DNA of 64,000 bases from Channallabes apus (GCA_030522415.1 CM060109.1:27230892-27294891), one strand, 5' to 3'. Shown: positions 13,028-24,545, counted from the stretch's first letter. A program made the numbers and translations. The notes: a model not told the origin generated them from the letters alone.

Positions 13028-16000
13028 CACGAAATTTGAGTGCACTTAATTTTGACCCATAATTCTGTTATATGTCTCTTTTAGCTGGACAAAGACGACA
13101 TGGTTTATATGGAAGCATATGACAAGCTGTTGGAGTCGTGGCTCACCCTGGTACAGGAGGATGAGCACTTCCCCCGGGGCTGCTTTGTCCAGCCAGCTGT
13201 GCAGGTCTTTAACTCCTACATTCAGTGTCACCTTGCAGCACCTGACGGAACCAGAAACCTGGTGAGTGCAGTATATCTTATCTATCTGACTACATAGCAT
13301 TATGTCTATTTGATTGGGTGTTAAATATTTAATACTTTTCTCATTCTATCCTTTCTTGTACATTTCATAGTGTTTTGTATTCTGAACTTATAATATAAAC
13401 CGGCCTTTGTGTCATCTTTATCTCTCTTGTACAGACTGCAAATGGCGTTGCCTCTCACGAAGAGGAGGAGATAAATGAATTGCAGGAGGACGATAGAGAA
13501 CTGTTTTCAGATCAGTTAGCAAGTATCGGCATGTTGGGGCGTATCGCAGCAGAACACTGCATCCCCTTACTTACAAGGTAAGAGCACATGTCCTAAGCAC
13601 AATTTGATTGAATCTCGAAGAAATTCTGAGGAAGTAAGATTTAAAAAAATGTATTCTGCATATTTTGTGGATGTGGTGTACTTGTCCCTGGCATATTGTG
13701 CACCCAGAAAATAAATCTGAAACTATATAAATTTATATTAACTGGTGATTTGTGACTTGTTAGCTTATTGGAGGATAGAGTTACACGACTTCATGGACAG
13801 CTCCAGAGACACCAACAACACCTCATGGCCTCGTCAGAGCCAGACTCTGTGGACCGCAAAGTTTTAGATGACCTCTACGAAGACATTCACTGGCTCATAT
13901 TAGTCTCAGGTCTGTCTCACATTAAAAAAAAGAGTAAAATTAACATTTCTTTTGACACAATTAACAGTAAAACAGGAAAAAATAAACATTATGATTTTTT
14001 TTAATGATCAAAAATCTTTTCTCTTTCTACGCTTTAATGACTCTCAACATTACAGAAAAGTACAATCTTTTTAAAAAAAATCTGTTGTTTTTTGACAGGC
14101 TACCTCTTGGCTGATGACCCTCAGGGGGAGACACCGATGATCCCTACGGAGGTGATGGAGTTCTCTATAAAGCACTCCACTGAAGTGGATATCAATACCA
14201 CGCTCCAGATTCTGGGCTCACCTGGGGAGAAAGCCTCGTCCATCCCTGGATGCAACCGGACAGACTCTGTAATCAGGTAAAGAGATTGCGCTGGGTTTGG
14301 TTAACATGAGCATTTCAAAACATCACCGATACATTGGTACAAGTGCATAGAACACATACAGCAGAGGCCATGGACAGTGTGTTTTTCAGATGGTAGAAGT
14401 GCTCGGATGTTTCTCTGGCTTTAGTGAGCGGGTTAATATGATGACTTCATTTTATTTATAAATGCAGAGCTTATAAAATATCCGTACTGTGATGTAACCT
14501 AATTGCAACTGGTACAGTGGCTTAACTCTGTGTAACGTCAGATGAATACTATTTTCATGCCAGACAGATCCTTCAGTGTCAACTTTCACTCATCTTGCAT
14601 CAGTGGTCAATAAAACATTCAGACTTTAGCAGCAGGAAATGGTTCCTGTGTGTATGTGTACAGGGGTGGTGCAGCACATAGGGTCTGATCTGTCCTGGTA
14701 GCAGCAGATCTATTGCCCAGTAGGGAATGTGTTGGCCGTGTGCCAGGCAGAGTGGCCACGCGAGTAGCAGCCTGGCCCTGGCGCCAACCGAGTCGCTAAT
14801 GCCACACTGCCACGTGCTTTATTCAATTAGAACCAGGACAGGTGCACTGCTGAGAGAGGGGACAAGTTTATGAATGGACAGCAGAGGTGTATTGAAGTGA
14901 CGGAAGGATAGAACAGTTTGTGTTGACTTTAAACAATTCAGATTTTAATTGTTTGACCTGTTTCTGTTTTTAAAGGCATCTAGTCCATTTAATAGATGGC
15001 CATCATAAACTTGTCAGAAATACATGTATCGGTATATTCTTGTATTGGTACAAAGCTGAAGACAGTGTTGTAGTGAAGCACAGTGTTAAATACTGAATGT
15101 GCAGGCAGAGTAGAGGTCTTGTGGGCAGCATTACATATCCTGATAGGTTGTCGAGGCTTTATCTACAGACCAGTTGGTGATGTGAAAATGGAAGAGAGTG
15201 TGTAGAGGTCAGGGCTGAGGAATTGAAAGGATGCTGTGTTGATGGCATCGTGATGGGTTCAGCAGTAGGAAAGCTATGGGGGACGGTAAGAGAGAATAGC
15301 GGAGGGCTAAAGGATTTGGAAAGACAGTAGGTTGGTGACTCAGGCTTGGATAGAGAATTTGGAAAGACAGTGGGCCCAAGGATTAAGTTTCCTAATAACA
15401 GTGTCCTGACCCCAGAGCTCTGAAATGTCAATGGGGTTTGTTTTTGCAAACAATGCAAATCATTCGCCTGTGCTGCCCTGACTTTTCAGAGGAGGCATCT
15501 CTGTTCTACAGGTCGTTAATCTTCTCTAAGCCCTTTCTTACGTAGCCTTCTGTTCTTTCCACTGAAGGTAGAACAATAGCGGCAGTGTCATTGTTGTATA
15601 TTTAATTTTTTTTGTATTATCTTGTCTGTCTTTCTAAATAAAATTCTGCAGCCTTTTTTATTTAATTTATTAAAAAAAAAATTTTTTAATGAAAACAAGT
15701 AAACTGTTTCTCATTAGCCCATCACTGAGATTTGTTGTCCAAGTCATAAAATGACTGGAGAAAAAATAGCATTGTTACTGGCAATAATTACCATTTTTAT
15801 TTACAAGGGCCAGTATTCATAAAGAACATCTGAGCTAAAAATCCTTCCTGAAGATTGAGTTAATAGATTTGAGATTCAGTCTTGTCTTTACATCTGAGTT
15901 TCATCAAGATTCTTTGTATTTAGGACCACTGATCCCAGATGTCTTTGCATAATGCTTCCATGAGAGCACTGGCCCTTTCATCATGCGTGATAATGTGCAA

Positions 16001-19000
16001 CAGTGTTATAACGATACGGAATTAGTATCATCATTAGCTGGACATTTTGAGATCATAAATGACAAACGTCTGTGTTCATCAAGAACCAACAGTGGGCTGT
16101 ATTGTTTGCAAGCAATGGTTTTGTCTCAGGATCAACAATTCTTGTCACTGTTGTCTGTATTAAAGTTCGTCAGTGTATTTGGTACAAGTTAGCTGAATTA
16201 GTGGTTTTAGTTTTTAATGTTTTCCAAAGCCACACCCCAAAACACATGCACATGTGCTGCCTATGTGCTTGCATGCCTAAAGGTTAGGGAAAGAGGTTTT
16301 TTTTTTTCAGTTTATGGTGAACCAGATAGAGAGACAAATAGATTTTTTTTTTGTGCTGGTTGTTTAGGTGTTTGTGGCTGGAGTGGAGGAAGGAATGATG
16401 TGGAACACAAAGACCAGAGTTTTTCCCTAAATAGATTTATTATTAATAGATGAATAGTTGTTTTGTTGATACCCATAAGAACCTCTGAAGAACTTCAAAT
16501 ATTAAAAAAAGCATTGACCTAAACCTTAATCCCATTTGATTTTTATGAAAATGTGATGTTTAATAAGCTCTGTGTGTCATTTCTTGCCTCAGATTATTAT
16601 CAGCAGTGTTGAGGACATCAGAAGTAGAGTCTCGGGCGACGCGGGCGAGTCTAACAGAACTGTTGAGCCCTCAGATGGGTAAAGACATTGTGTGGTTTCT
16701 GCGGCGATGGGCCAAAACATACCTACTAGTGGATGAGAAACTGTATGGTCAGGTGAGCACCGAATATTCTATACTTGAAGGTGGGATTTATTAAGCTTAC
16801 TTATTTTGAGATGCCAATTGTGGTAAACATTGTGATTATTTAATTAATTTATTTTTTTGGCTTTAGATTAGTATGCCCCTAAGCACTGCATTTGGGGCTG
16901 ACACCGAGGGGGCTCAGTGGATTGTGGGGTATCTTTTGGAGAAGGTGATAAATAATCTCTCTGTATGGAGCTCTGAGCCCGACCTGGCCAATGACACAGT
17001 GGAACTGTTGGTCACACTTGTGGAAAAAAGAGAGAGGTATGTGTGAATAGTCACGTGAGAATGAAGCGGGACCTTATCTCTCATCGATTTAAATTCACTG
17101 GTGTATTTATTTTTGTCTCATTGCACCACCTGTTGGTGAAATCATAGTAGTGCATTTAAGAAGGTACAGAACAATAGAATATTAGGTGTATATTAGTATT
17201 TTTTTCTTTCTTTCCAAGTTTACTACTTAATGGAATGAATCTGGAGTCATGTAGAGGACATTTGCTATGAGGTTTAGAATTAAGAACATATCATTTATTT
17301 TAAAAAATTCTGAAACTATAAAGACATTAAAAGCTAAGATGTCATTTGGGTGCTTTAGTTTGACATAGATTAAAACAGTGAAGACTGTTGTTTGCTTTTT
17401 AATTACAATCTAATTAATTGTAAAGCGGAAAACTACCTTAAACTAGGTTAAGATGCCGAAATCCAATGAAGTACCTCTGGATCTTATCATTCAGTGCATT
17501 TATTTTATCAAGTCTTTACTTTCTGTCCATCAGAGCAAACATCGTAGTACAATGTGAGAACTGGTGGAGTCTGGCCAAGCAGTTTGCCAGCCGCAGTCCT
17601 CCACTGCACATGCTGTCAAGCCCAATCCAGCGCACGCTGATGAAGGCGTTGGTCCTCGGAGGTTTCGCACAAATGGACTCTGATACTAAGCAGCAGTACT
17701 GGGCAGAGGTCAGTGCACTTATCACTGTCCTGTCCTAAACAGTTCTGTAATTGGATACAGTTGGTAATTGGTTGGACCCAGTTACCACTCCATTTTCACT
17801 TTGCCTCTGTGTGTTCCAGGTGCTTCATCCACTCCAGCAGCGGTTTCTGAACCTTATTAACCAGGAAAATTTTGCTCAGATCTGCCAGGAGGAGGCAGTG
17901 AAGCAGGAGATTGTTGCAACCCTGGAAGCCCTGTGTGGCATTGCAGAGGCTACGCAAATAGACAATGTGGCCTCTCTTTTCAGCTTCCTCATGGACTTCC
18001 TGTCTAGCTGCATTGGTTTAATGGAGGTCTACCAGAATTCGCCAGAAACAGTCAACCTCATTATCGAGGTGTTTGTTGAAGTGGCCCATAAACAAATCTG
18101 CTACCTGGGAGAGGTGGGTTAAATGCTGTTCTGATATTTGTGAAGGCCTGAGAAAACTTTGTATAATGGTTACTCTACAATTGTGACCATTTTAATATAC
18201 TGTATGTCATATAGCCTTACCTAAACTGTGTAAAAAAAAAAAAAAAAAAAGTTTTATCATCTTTAAAAAAAAAAAGTTTATCCCCGAAAGTCTAAACAGA
18301 GAAATTTGCATTTAAAGAGTCCATTCCAACTGTGGACCTTTTGACGATGATACTGATCAGTTATACTAGCCTGTGTTGGGCTGGTTCTTCAAGACTGTTA
18401 CATATTACATACAGTAATTAAAGGTCACATTTGTCTTTGTAAGTAAACATTTTCTATAAAGGAAGCTTTTTCCCCCCCCTGTAGACAAAGTCTATGAAAC
18501 TCTATGAGGTGTGTCTGACACTGCTGCAAGTTTACTCAAAGAATAACCTGGGTCGTAAGAGACTCGATGTAGCCGCAGAGGAAGACCAATACCAGGACCT
18601 GTTGCTCATCATGGAGCTTCTCACCAACCTGCTTTCCAAAGAGTTCATAGACTTTAGTGACACCGGTAAGAGTATTCAGGCTGGGTCAGGAGCACTCAGT
18701 CTCTCAGAAAAATCACTTTCCTGATGTTTGTTGAATTTTGTTGTAGAGATGTTTGAATGTGCAATAATGTGTCCGTGTTTGCATACCAGATGAGGTGTTT
18801 CGAGGCCAAGAGCAGAGTTCAGGAGCTGGTCGCACCGTGTCTGCGGCTGATGTGGTGCTGTTTGGGGTCAACATCGTGCTGCCCCTTATGTCTCAGGACC
18901 TTCTTAAGGTGAGGGTTATTTTTCATTCTTATAATATTCCAAAACCCATCATTCATCATTTCTTTCTACTTTTAACTAGTAAGTGTAGTGTAGCTTGTAC

Positions 19001-20173
19001 TGTAGACTGCATTAACATCTTTCCTTTTTGTAGTTCCCATCTTTATGTAACCAGTACTATAAGCTCATCACGTTCATCTGTGAGATTTTTCCTGAGAAGA
19101 TTCCTCAGCTGCCTGAGGAACTTTTTAAGAGCTTAATGTTCTCTCTGGAGTTGGGCATGACTTCGTATCCTTTCACAGCTTCAGTGTGTGCGTCTAATCA
19201 CTTTTTTTTTCCCTTCCTTGCTAATGGTTATAGTTTTGTGGTCTTTGTGGTCCATGTTCCTTCATATGTCTCTAGGAGTAACACCTGCCACTGCTGGTTA
19301 CTTTTTTTTTGTTGTGAAAATGGTGAGCAGTGACTTTATCAGTATATCCTGTACATTACTGTTCTATCATCAGACAAAAGCAGTGGCAGCTGGTGTACAT
19401 TTGTCGCTTGTATTTATTATTAATATGTAGTATTTAGTATAGAATTTTAAATAGATATTGGTTGATGATGCTGTTATGAAATCACGGTCATGCTTTCACC
19501 TTGACCTATATTGTGCAGAATGAGCTCAGAGATTAGTCAGTTGTGTCTGGAATCTCTGTCCCCGTTGGCAGAGCAGTGCGCCAAAACCCAGGAGAAAGAC
19601 ACCCCGTTATTTATTGCTACTCGGCATTTTCTCAAGGTTAGTGTTTCTACGACAAATGCCTTTTAATCTCTTTACATTTTGTTGGTTATATCTTAGATTA
19701 CCTTCAGTCTGTCTGCCCTTTTCCAGTTGGTGTTTGATATGCTGGTACTGCAGAAGCACAACACTGAAATGACTGTGGCAGCTGGAGAAGCTCTCTATAC
19801 ACTTGTGTGCCTGCATCAGGTAAGTACTGCTGTTGAATAAAGATCTGGTTAAAACATTAGATACTAGCATTAGGGTTTAGTGTTAATTTCCAGGATTTAG
19901 TCAAGCACACCAATGTTACGATGGTACTGTGTGGAGGTGCTGTGTCTGAAATGTGTGTGTGTGTGTGTGTGTTAGGCGGAGTACTCGGAACTGGTGGAAA
20001 CTCTGCTGTCCAGTCAGAGAGACGCCGTGATTTACCAGCGCCTCGCCGACGCCTTCACCACGCTCACAGCAAGCAGCACACCTCCAACCATGGACCGAAA
20101 GCAGAAAGTAGCCTTCCTCAAGAGCCTAGAGGAGTTTGTGGCCAATGTTGGAGGGTTGTTATGCGTCAAATAA
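1169..20173 (+). CDS. XPO4: Exportin-4, 5'-partial, 19 exons
   Basis: Importin-beta/karyopherin family nuclear export receptor. By family knowledge it exports eIF5A and SMAD3 with RanGTP and can import SOX factors. Exons: 1169-1285, 1372-1525, 7801-7913, 11423-11580, 12743-12917, 13085-13261, 13435-13577, 13764-13909, 14099-14276, 16593-16752, 16867-17036, 17534-17708, 17820-18113, 18485-18665, 18790-18908, 19034-19164, 19519-19636, 19727-19819, 19976-20173. They sum to exactly 3000 nt (999 codons plus TAA). Vertebrate XPO4 is about 1150 residues, so roughly 150 N-terminal residues lie left of the window. Recognised segments include LACSILTALLNEFSSS near the start, NTTLQILGSPGEKASSIPG in the middle, ALCGIAEATQIDNV later, and the C-terminal LEEFVANVGGLLCVK. 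All frames join without a break. Seventeen of the 18 complete introns have GT-AG ends; 1526-7800 is AT-AC. Two introns (1526-7800 and 19165-19518) are U12-type. The last acceptor is preceded by a TG run. Confidence 0.97.
1838..1972 (+). repeat. SINE / L2-like 3' tail fragment
   Basis: Contains the fish repeat tail running from CCCTGCGATGGATTGGCACC through CTGGGATAGGTTCCAGG to GACCCTGAACACAGGATTA, then a (GAAT)n end. This is the 3' tail shared by L2-like LINEs and V-SINE-like elements. Sense orientation, with the 5' head missing. Confidence 0.8.
2649..2729. repeat. Three perfect 27-bp tandem repeats
   Basis: Three identical 27-bp copies (2649-2675, 2676-2702, 2703-2729) beginning ACGTCTAATAAAGC. 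A related stretch (CTTAAATCCCCATCCC) occurs both before and after the array, so the array arose within a larger local duplication. Confidence 0.95.
3690..4620. other. XPO4 intron stretch, unassigned
   Basis: More GC-rich and less repetitive than its surroundings, with a C-run near 4217-4235. Several short open frames exist on both strands, but none has splice sites or recognisable protein similarity. I see no gene here. Confidence 0.5.
5386..6552. mobile_element. Non-autonomous hAT-like element
   Basis: The ends are imperfect inverted repeats beginning TAGGGCTGAGCCGATA and, on the other strand, TAGGGCTGGGCGATA. Flanking 8-mers are GGTGTAGG (5378-5385) and GATGTAGG (6553-6560), a 7/8 target-site duplication as hAT elements make. 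Around 5700-5830 a plus-strand reading resembles the N-terminal linker of hAT transposases (TPSTSRASSGAVPKQ, later AKDMMPLST), followed by stops. It therefore looks like an internally deleted hAT copy. Confidence 0.75.
7482..7502. repeat. (TC)n microsatellite
   Basis: Short TC dinucleotide run in XPO4 intronic DNA. Confidence 0.9.
9341..9520. promoter_or_regulatory. Candidate conserved non-coding element
   Basis: A GC-balanced, non-repetitive stretch in AT-rich intron with several clustered motifs, including E-box-like CAGCTG and CAGGTG and palindromic GGGGTCAGAGGTGAGC / TTCTGACCCCTG. No coding frame. Its conservation cannot be tested here; this is only a candidate. Confidence 0.25.
9689..9719. 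repeat. (CA)n microsatellite
   Basis: About 15 CA dinucleotides in XPO4 intronic DNA. Confidence 0.95.
12425..12595 (+). repeat. Degenerate V-SINE-like core
   Basis: Reads like the central part of the fish SINE in sense: TCTGTGTGCATGAATTTTGC, then CCCAAAGTCCAAAGACATG, then GGCTGATTGG. Much diverged, with both ends missing. Confidence 0.55.
14277..16592 (+). other. XPO4: XPO4 intron, 2.3 kb
   Basis: GT-AG intron between exons 14099-14276 and 16593-16752. No transposon is recognisable. It includes the possible regulatory stretch at 14656-14865. Confidence 0.75.
14656..14865. promoter_or_regulatory. Candidate conserved non-coding element
   Basis: A dense, non-repetitive, GC-rich block inside AT-rich intron. 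It carries a NF1-like TGGCCCTGGCGCCAAC, an E-box CACGTG, a homeodomain-like CAATTAG and an E-box CAGGTG within about 80 bp (14775-14845). No open frame with splice sites. Function is inferred from composition only. Confidence 0.3.
19165..19518 (+). other. XPO4: U12-type GT-AG intron of XPO4
   Basis: The donor reads GTATCCTTTC, the GT form of the U12 5' site. Upstream of the acceptor, CCTTGAC at 19499-19505 matches the U12 branch motif, with the branch A 14 nt before the 3' end. The join gives GMTSMSSE through a split Ser codon (TC|A), as expected for XPO4. Confidence 0.88.
19951..19975 (+). other. XPO4: TG-run 3' splice site of the last XPO4 exon
   Basis: The acceptor before 19976 is a TG repeat ending TTAG rather than a normal polypyrimidine tract. 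UG repeats in RNA are known binding sites for CELF proteins and TDP-43. Confidence 0.6.
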
Positions 20174-20975
20174 CCACTGTCTCCAGCATCCTCTTCACTG
20201 TTCTGGATGCTCCCTCATTCCCATCTGCCTCTCTACCATTAAAAGAAAAGCTTTTCTTCTGATGTCCTCTCTACCACGCCACACTCTGGACAATCGTAGC
20301 AGAACTGTGTTGTTGGAGAGGAGCATCAACGTGTCTGAGGTCATTTTAAATGTTGCTCTTGTCCTCTGTTGTAGCCAGAAAGCCTGCAGAGGAAGGATGG
20401 AAGTCAGGAAAAGCAGAGAGAAAGAAAACTCATGAAACATTCATCTCAGTCCAAGTTGATTAATGGCAACTTTGCCAGTGAGAGGTTGTCAGATGGGACA
20501 GATAAACGGTTGGGGGCAAATTCTCCTCCCTACTCTAGATAAATGCTCATTTAATGCCTCTCCTTGAGTGCCTTTTCCATGTCTCGGATCCAGCTGTCTG
20601 TACAGCAATGGGTAGAACTGTGTCTTATTGTGGAGCCTATATTCTTATCACTGTGGATGTAGGCTTTGATAGAATTGGTTTCTAGTTATCAGATCATTTT
20701 CTGTAAGGCCCCAGATAAATTTGCTCATGTATTTAAAGTACATCCACACAAACAAGCAACCACCAGCGAGGAAATAAGACTGCAGATTTGCTGAGACTAT
20801 AAGAGTTTTAAAGACTTTCCATATGTTCAAACAAATATTGCGTTTTTGAGTCACGGCACCGATGGGTTAATAATAAAAACCATCTTTCAATTCCAAAATG
20901 CATTGATGTGGCTAGCTGCTTGATATTAAAAGTGCAGAACCTCCAAATAAAGCTGCATGTCCAAGTGTGTGGGAC
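20174..20975 (+). other. XPO4: XPO4 3' UTR, probable
   Basis: Non-coding sequence after the TAA at 20171-20173. Poly(A) signal candidates AATAAA are at 20872-20877 and 20946-20951. The exact cleavage site cannot be read from sequence. Confidence 0.5.
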
Positions 20976-22044
20976 TGTTTATCCATAGAGACATCAGCAG
21001 TAGCAGATGCAGTCCCCGGTGGAAATGAGTAAAGTTATTTAAAACATCACTGGGCAGTGTAGATAATGGAGCATTAGGAGAGCTAGACTATTTTTCTCGC
21101 TGAAATGTGGGAAGCAGTTATGGAGATAAACCAAATCAGTTTGTGTTCATCGAAGATGTACATATATTTTCAAAAAGTAAAAAAAATCTATGATTAAAGA
21201 AATTAAAGACTGACATTTTATAAGATTGTAGAGTATAGCCATTGATGCTTTTTATGACTTCACCTGGTGGTAAATAAGTTAAGATTTGTAGTTTTTTTTT
21301 TTTGCCAGGTCTCCTGGATTACAGTTCTTTTGAAAGTCATTATGAAAAAATTGATAAACGTTTCCAGCAAATATATGAGGTCATTAAATGTTTACTTTTT
21401 TATTCTTGTAACCTCATGGTGCAACACAAACTAGCACACAAACATCCAAACCGTTGCTATAGCAATAAAATACCAAAAATAATTCACTTTTTTTTTCCTT
21501 TTCTTTTTTTAAAGAAAGTCTAATTTGTTCCATTTGTTTAGAGCACTAATCCTGTTACCTTCTGTTCTGGTATGCCTGAAATGTATTGTATAATGTACAT
21601 AAAGTTATTATATAAATTTACAGTGTGTATTTTTTGTAATGGTTCAATAGGCACATTGATGATTAATTCTACTTTTATTTTAGACATACCTGATGTGTGA
21701 TTTTATGTATAAATACAGTATATGTATACTTACATGTGACAAGTTTTCTTAGTGCTCACTGAATCCCTTTGATAGAAAATAATTGTGGTTTGTCACTTAG
21801 GAATTAGTGAGGTCGTGGTGGTCTTCAGTGCTGTGACCGTCAATAATGAGTAACCAATTTTCCCCAGCACCAATATATTTTAATCATTGGCAGGGGTATT
21901 CCTTTCACATTGACTAGTCAAGACCAGTACCATCATTGAATTATGTACTCTAAAAGATCGCATGTCTCAGTGTGTAGACAATCTAATTGCAGGGTTTCTT
22001 GTACATGCTGTAGAACTATTTGAGCAATTGTTCCTGGCAGAGAC
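20976..22044. other. Intergenic, XPO4 to EEF1AKMT1
   Basis: AT-rich, with no recognised gene. One short exon-like frame is at 21309-21379. The remainder shows nothing identifiable. Confidence 0.5.
21309..21379 (+). other. Exon-like open segment, unassigned
   Basis: A poly-T tract and CCAG precede an open stretch encoding LLDYSSFESHYEKIDKRFQQ and onwards, ending near a weak GT (GAG|GTCATT). Its amino-acid mix looks protein-like, but I know no gene at this place. It could be an alternative terminal exon, a processed scrap or chance. Confidence 0.2.
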
Positions 22045-22200
22045 TGTTTGAGGAAACAGGAGTACCCAAAGGAAACCCACAGAGAGAACATGCAAACATC
22101 ACGCGCACACAGACATGAGGCAGGAATTGAACCAACGAGCCTGGAGGTGCAAGGTGTACTGGTTAGCACTGTGCAGGGTTGAGGGTTCAATTGCGCCAAT
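22045..22200 (-). repeat. V-SINE-like fragment
   Basis: GGAAACCCACAGAGAGAACA, ACATGAGGCAGGAATTGAAC and TGGAGGTGCAAG are the antisense middle and head of the fish tRNA-SINE. A GGTTAGCACTG head-like piece follows, so the copy is rearranged. Confidence 0.6.
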
Positions 22201-22637
22201 AGCTGTTAAATTTTATTTTCAAAGGCCAGCACTATTTGCATACTTGCTTGGGTACAAGCACAGTTTTTCACCTCACATACATTTTGTGAAACAATATCTA
22301 TATAAAATTTACAAAAACAAATAGCTTTTTAACCAAACAATGGAATTATAACAGATGTACATTTATTTTATGAGGGATTTTTTTTTTTGTATAATTTTTG
22401 TGATGGATTACAGATGTCTATCATCAACTTGGAAAAAAAACCCATTCCCATCTGTTTTTCTTTTTTCAGTGTATCTATTCTAAGATGTTTTGGTCTGAGT
22501 GCCCAGCTGTTATAGATGTTAATCTTTTTAATGGTTTATTTTGAGGAAGATGTGAAATTTTAAAAAATGTCATTCATTCCTCCATCATCTATACCATTAT
22601 CCTTTAGCCTATCCCAGAAGACTAGGGCACACACATA

Positions 22638-24004
22638 CAGGTCCTTCTCAAAAAAATTGCATATTGTGATAAAGTTCATTATTTTCTGTAATGTACTGAT
22701 AAACATTAGGCTTTCATATATTTTAGATTCATTACACACAACTGAAGTAGTTCAAGCCTTTTATTGTTTTAATATTGATGATTGTGGCATACAGCTCATG
22801 AAAACCCAAAATCTCAAAAAATTTGCATATTTCATCCGACCAATAAAAGAAAAGTGTTTTTAATACAAAAAAAAAGTCAACCTTCAAATAATTATGTTCA
22901 GTTATGCACTCAATACTTGGTCGGGAATCCTTTTGCAGATTCTTCTGTCTTGTGTCTCTCAACTTTCTCTTCACAATATCCCACAGATTCTCTATGGGGT
23001 TCAGGTCAGGAGACTTGGCAGGCCAATTGAGCACAGTAATACCATGGTCAGTAAACCATTTACCAGTGGTTATGGCACTGTGAGCAGGTGCCAGGTCGTG
23101 CTGAAAAATTAAATCTTCATCTCCATAAAGCTTTTCAGCAGATGGAAGCATGAAGTGCTCCAAAATCTCCTGATAGCTAGCTGCATTGACCCTGCCCTTG
23201 ATAAAACACAGTGGACCAACACCAGCAGCTGACATGGCACCCCAGACCATCACTGACTGTGGGTACTTGACACTGGACTTCAGGCATTTTGGCATTTCCC
23301 TCTTCCCAGTCTTCCTCCAGACACTGGCACCTTGATTTCTGAATGACATGCAAAATTTGCAACCTGTAGCCCATTTCCTGCACACGGTGGCTCTGGATGT
23401 TTCTACTCCAGACTCAGTCCACTGCTTCCGCAGGTCCTCAAGGTCTGGAATCGGTCCTTCTCCACAATCTTCCTCAGGGCCCGGTCATCTCTTCTCGTTG
23501 TGCAGCATTTTCTGCCACACTTTTTCCTTCCCACAGACTTCTCACTGAGGTGCCTTGATACAGCACTCTGGGAACAGCCTATTCGTTCAGAAATTTCTTT
23601 CTGTGTCTTACCCTCTTGCTTGAGGGTGTCAATGATGGCCTTTCTGGACAGCAGTCAGGTCGGCAGTCTTACCCATGATTGCGGTTTTGAGTAATGAACC
23701 AGGCTGGGAGTTTTTAAAAGCCTCAGGAATCTTTTGTAGGTGTTTAGAGTTAATTAGTTGATTCAGATGATTAGGTTAATAGCTCGTTTAGAGAACCTTT
23801 TCATGATATGCAAATTTTTTGAGATAGGGATTTTGGGTTTTCATGAGCTGTATGCCACAATCATCAATATTAAAACAATAAAAGGCTTGAACTACTTCAG
23901 TTGTGTGTAATGAATCTAAAATATATGAAAGTCTAATGTTTATCAGTACATTACAGAAAATAATGAACTTTATCACAATATGCTAATTTTTTTAGAAGGA
24001 CCTG
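22638..24004 (-). mobile_element. Tc1-like transposon, internally deleted
   Basis: Terminal inverted repeats of about 190 bp begin CAGGTCCTTCT at both ends and are nearly identical. The left end is flanked by TA; the right end has CA where TA is expected. It lies inside an older SINE. It belongs to the same family as 60016-61826, with which it shares the internal deletion. Confidence 0.93.
22732..23690 (-). pseudogene. Tc1 transposase, broken
   Basis: Reads from about 23675 downward. The N-terminal helix-turn-helix region is frameshifted near 23640 by one extra base compared with the copy at 60345. The DDE part (22732-23385) keeps the second aspartate (FQHDLAPAH) and the glutamate (NPIENLW). 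The segment holding the first catalytic aspartate (SDE motif) is absent: the frame jumps from the HTH region straight to CMSFRNQG. The usual C-terminal end is also missing. It cannot encode an active enzyme. Confidence 0.85.
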
Positions 24005-24545
24005 CACACTGGGCAATTTGGGAATGCCAGTGTGCATGGAGTTTGTATGTCGTCCGGTTTCCTCCTTCCTAGTCTTTCGACTGCTCCCTTTCAGGAGTCG
24101 CCACAGCAAATCATCTGGCTCCATTTAACCCTATACTCTGCATCCTCTTCTCTCACAATAACTAACTTCATGTCCATTCTAACTACATAAATAAATCTCC
24201 TCTTTTGTCTTCCTCTAGACCTCCAACCTTAACAGCCTTCTACAGATATATTCACAGTCTCTCTTCTGAACATGACCAAACCACCTCAATCTGGCCTCTC
24301 TGACTTTATCTCCAAAACATCTAACATGGGTCATCCCTCTGATAGACTTATTTTTGATCCTATCCATCCATACGCCGGTTTCCTCCCACTGTCCAAAAGC
24401 ATACAGATTGGGCTGATTGGGATTCCATAATTGTCCCGTAATATGTGTATGTGTGTGGTTCCAGGGTGTACTCCTTCTCGTACCCTAAGTCTCCTGGGAT
24501 GGGCTCTAGGCCCCCTACAACCCTGGATGCTGGATAAAGCCGTAT
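24005..24545 (+). repeat. V-SINE-like element, interrupted
   Basis: SINE pieces lie on both sides of an RTE insertion: TGTGCATGGAGTTTG before it, then TTTCCTCCCACTGTCC, CTAAGTCTCCTGGGATGGGC and CCTGGATGCTGGATAA after it. A further antisense SINE tail lies at 22568-22637, left of the Tc1, so this locus was hit several times. Confidence 0.7.
24066..24374 (-). mobile_element. RTE-type LINE 3' fragment
   Basis: The minus strand reads like the C-terminal end of an RTE reverse transcriptase (RLRWFGHVQ-type motif, then a GRPK-RRF-type motif), with damage. It is flanked by a perfect 12-bp direct repeat CCGGTTTCCTCC at 24054-24065 and 24375-24386, which is the target-site duplication within the host SINE. 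5'-truncated. Confidence 0.75.

Noticed and set aside
22732..24000. Short frames inside Tc1 terminal repeats (starting [10 protein letters not shown]) seen four times
   Set aside because: They repeat because the inverted ends repeat. They are not genes.
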